A stretch of 64,000 bases of DNA from Vogesella sp. XCS3 (lineage in GTDB: Bacteria > Pseudomonadota > Gammaproteobacteria > Burkholderiales > Chromobacteriaceae), in NCBI RefSeq assembly GCF_020616155.1, contig NZ_CP085530.1:2602501-2666500 (forward strand), read 5' to 3'. Of the stretch, positions 62,549 through 64,000 are shown one piece after another. The position numbers were made by a program, and so were the translations under genes. Below the pieces are notes generated by a model. It searched no databases. It had not been told where the DNA came from and saw nothing but the letters and a program-made list of their open reading frames with translations. Every line of letters begins with the position of its first letter. Position 1 is the first letter of the stretch.

Positions 62549-63954
62549 CACTCTCGCTGCGGCGCCAGCTGGTGCAATGGGTGGTGATCCCGCTGATCCC
62601 GCTGGCGGCAGCCACAGCCTGGCTGGCGCAGGACAACGCGCGCGAGGCGGCCAACGCGGCCTTCGACCGCACCTTGCAGGCCTCGGCGCGCAGCATTGCC
62701 GAGCGCATCGTGGTGCAGGATGGCGAGCTGGTGGTGGATATCCCGGTGGCGGCGCTGGAAATGTTCGACCCGCACTTCCAGGACCGCGTGTTCTACCGCA
62801 TCGGCTTTGCCGGCGGTTCTACCATTACCGGCGACGCCGACCTGCCGCTGCCGGCCACCCTGCCCGGTGCCGGCGAGCTGCGTTTTTACGATGCCAGCTT
62901 TCGCGACGAAGCCATCCGCAGCGTGGCGCTGGCGGTGCCGCTGTACTACGCCGGCAGCCAGCGCCTGCTGCTGGTGCAGGTAGGCGAGACCACGCTGTCG
63001 CGCGCCTCGCTGGCGCGGCGGCTGTTTACCGAATCACTGGCGCAGCAATGGCTGATCGGTGCGGTAGCGGCGCTGTTGGTGGCCATTGGCATCAACCGTG
63101 CGTTGCGCCCGCTGGGCCGCCTGCGCAGCACGCTCAAGGCGCGCGCCGGTGACCCGTCGCTGCAGCTGGACGTCGGCAGCGTGCAAAAAGAGCTGCAGCC
63201 GCTGGTGATGGCGCTGAACACCGCGCTGTCCGAGCTGGAAAACCAGCTGTCCATCCGCCAGCGCTTTATTGCCGACGCCGCCCACCAGCTACGCACACCG
63301 CTTACCCTGCTGAAAACCCAGGCCGAATACACCCAGCGCCAGCCCGACCCCGCCGAGCAGCAAGCCGGGCTGGCGGCGCTGGTGCACTCTACCGACCAGG
63401 TGATTCGCCTGGCCAACCAGCTGCTGGCGCTGTCGCGGGCAGAGCCCGGCCCGGCGCAGCACGACACCCGCGAGCTGGACGTGGCCGAGCTGGCGCGCGA
63501 AGTCACCATGGACTTTGTCATGGTGGCGCTGGATAAGGCGCTGGACTTGGGCTACGAAGGCGACGATAGCGCCCTGCTGTGCGGCCAACCTTTGTTGCTG
63601 CGCGAAATGCTGTCCAACCTGATCGACAACGCCGTGCGCTACACGCCGCCCGGGGGCGAGATAACGATATCCGCCTGGCAGCGCGGTGGCGAAGTCGAGC
63701 TGGTGATCAGCGATAGCGGCCCCGGCATTCCGCCAGAAGAGCAATCGCTGGTGTTCGAGCGCTTTTACCGCGGCCAGCAGGCGGGTGGCGATGGTTGCGG
63801 CCTGGGGCTGGCCATCGTGCGCGAGATCGTGCGTGGCCATGCCGGACAAATAAGGCTGGAGTCTGGCAGCGTGGGCGGTTTGCGCATTGTCATTACCTTG
63901 CCACGCCAGCCGCCGCTACCACCCGGTGACACGTTACACTCCGGCCTGCACTGA
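62545..63954 (+). CDS. tctE: Sensor histidine kinase TctE
   Basis: Membrane kinase partner of TctD, sensing tricarboxylates directly or through a binding protein. Seen: TM1 (about 11-28), a periplasmic 2CSK_N-type domain (about 30-160), TM2 (about 168-185), phospho-accepting H247 in DAAHQLRTPLTLLKTQ, N-box NLIDNAVRYTPPGG, G1 ISDSGPGIP, F-box FERFYRG and G2 GCGLGLAIV. 469 residues, normal. ATGA overlap with tctD. Confidence 0.94.
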   Translation: MTLSLRRQLVQWVVIPLIPLAAATAWLAQDNAREAANAAFDRTLQASARSIAERIVVQDGELVVDIPVAALEMFDPHFQDRVFYRIGFAGGSTITGDADLPLPATLPGAGELRFYDASFRDEAIRSVALAVPLYYAGSQRLLLVQVGETTLSRASLARRLFTESLAQQWLIGAVAALLVAIGINRALRPLGRLRSTLKARAGDPSLQLDVGSVQKELQPLVMALNTALSELENQLSIRQRFIADAAHQLRTPLTLLKTQAEYTQRQPDPAEQQAGLAALVHSTDQVIRLANQLLALSRAEPGPAQHDTRELDVAELAREVTMDFVMVALDKALDLGYEGDDSALLCGQPLLLREMLSNLIDNAVRYTPPGGEITISAWQRGGEVELVISDSGPGIPPEEQSLVFERFYRGQQAGGDGCGLGLAIVREIVRGHAGQIRLESGSVGGLRIVITLPRQPPLPPGDTLHSGLH

Positions 63955-63975
63955 CCCACGGAACCCCTCAATACC

Positions 63976-64000
63976 ATGCCCCTGCGCCCACGATACCTGC
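63976..64000 (+). CDS. Possible start of the next gene, cut by the window
   Basis: An ATG at 63976 opens a frame (MPLRPRYL) running off the window, 21 bases past the tctE stop. No clear ribosome site is visible, and eight codons are too few to assign anything. Confidence 0.2.

Larger units (their letters stand above)
1461..63589. repeat. Dispersed uptake-type word TGCGGCCAAC, 47 perfect copies
   Basis: Starts on the plus strand: 1461, 2143, 7594, 9475, 12234, 13494, 15617, 16224, 16617, 17592, 18823, 21023, 22918, 27742, 32475, 32727, 33887, 46268, 47096, 47687, 54942, 56127, 56732, 61821, 62309, 63580. Starts of the complement GTTGGCCGCA: 2159, 4170, 5076, 5960, 6734, 11084, 15721, 18800, 20234, 24701, 31538, 33377, 36211, 44440, 48218, 49008, 49424, 51212, 53296, 54519, 60709. 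At least sixteen further sites match the 9-base core GCGGCCAAC. The base after the word is usually C or T. Copies lie inside genes and between them. Confidence 0.85.

Noticed and set aside
1..64000. tRNA or rRNA genes
   Set aside because: I saw no cloverleaf with the conserved TPsiC arm and no rRNA stretch; a covariance-model scan would settle it.

Overview
The window is GC-rich proteobacterial DNA, gene-dense on both strands, with 4-bp stop/start overlaps. The gene set (hut genes with a HutC repressor, waaA/waaC, TAXI-TRAP and tripartite tricarboxylate transporters, fused indolepyruvate oxidoreductase) fits a Betaproteobacterium. A very abundant 10-mer, TGCGGCCAAC, has the density and placement of a DNA uptake word, so I favour the Neisseriales, probably a Chromobacteriaceae member (Chromobacterium/Vogesella type). 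That placement is inference.

Layout. 0-4 kb: periplasmic beta-carbonic anhydrase with a long His/Ala/Pro extension, a DMT exporter and a chemoreceptor. 3.9-10.8 kb: one leftward operon, TAXI binding protein, fused TRAP permease, DUF1850 protein, DctB and DctD, preceded by a recognisable sigma-54 promoter and two dyads placed like DctD enhancer sites, so the operon appears to regulate itself. 10.8-21 kb: LhgO-like oxidase, a small periplasmic binding protein, MOSC protein, BdlA-like soluble chemoreceptor, questin-oxidase-like protein, AraC regulator with a divergent Fsr-type exporter, and a two-part membrane protein. 21.2-22.7 kb: a highly structured GC-rich intergenic element next to an AT-rich island carrying one orphan membrane-protein gene.

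22.9-29.8 kb: complete histidine utilisation cluster hutC-hutI-hutG-hutU-hutH, with TGTATATACA operators and interspersed CACGAAA-type repeats. 30-39.6 kb: sugar-phosphate mutarotase, a zinc-ribbon-like protein, acetyltransferases, waaA-waaC, a WaaE-like glycosyltransferase, S66 peptidase, YiaA-like protein, RsmE and an inositol-monophosphatase-family enzyme. The 587-bp gap at 34.26-34.85 kb holds six perfect DnaA boxes, with more just outside. 39.7-44 kb: an unassigned three-gene operon (OmpA-domain lipoprotein, five-helix membrane protein, secreted VWA-like protein), the best candidate here for an undescribed envelope system.

44-51 kb: a MarR regulator with two DMT exporters around a palindrome-rich promoter, VOC protein, AlaX editing protein, tandem-GNAT proteins and RarD. 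51.6-55.1 kb: a 1163-residue indolepyruvate:ferredoxin oxidoreductase. 56.4-64 kb: tctC-tctB-tctA-abrB operon plus a second binding-protein gene, divergent from the tctD-tctE two-component pair. I saw no rRNA, tRNA, CRISPR array, transposase or prophage gene.
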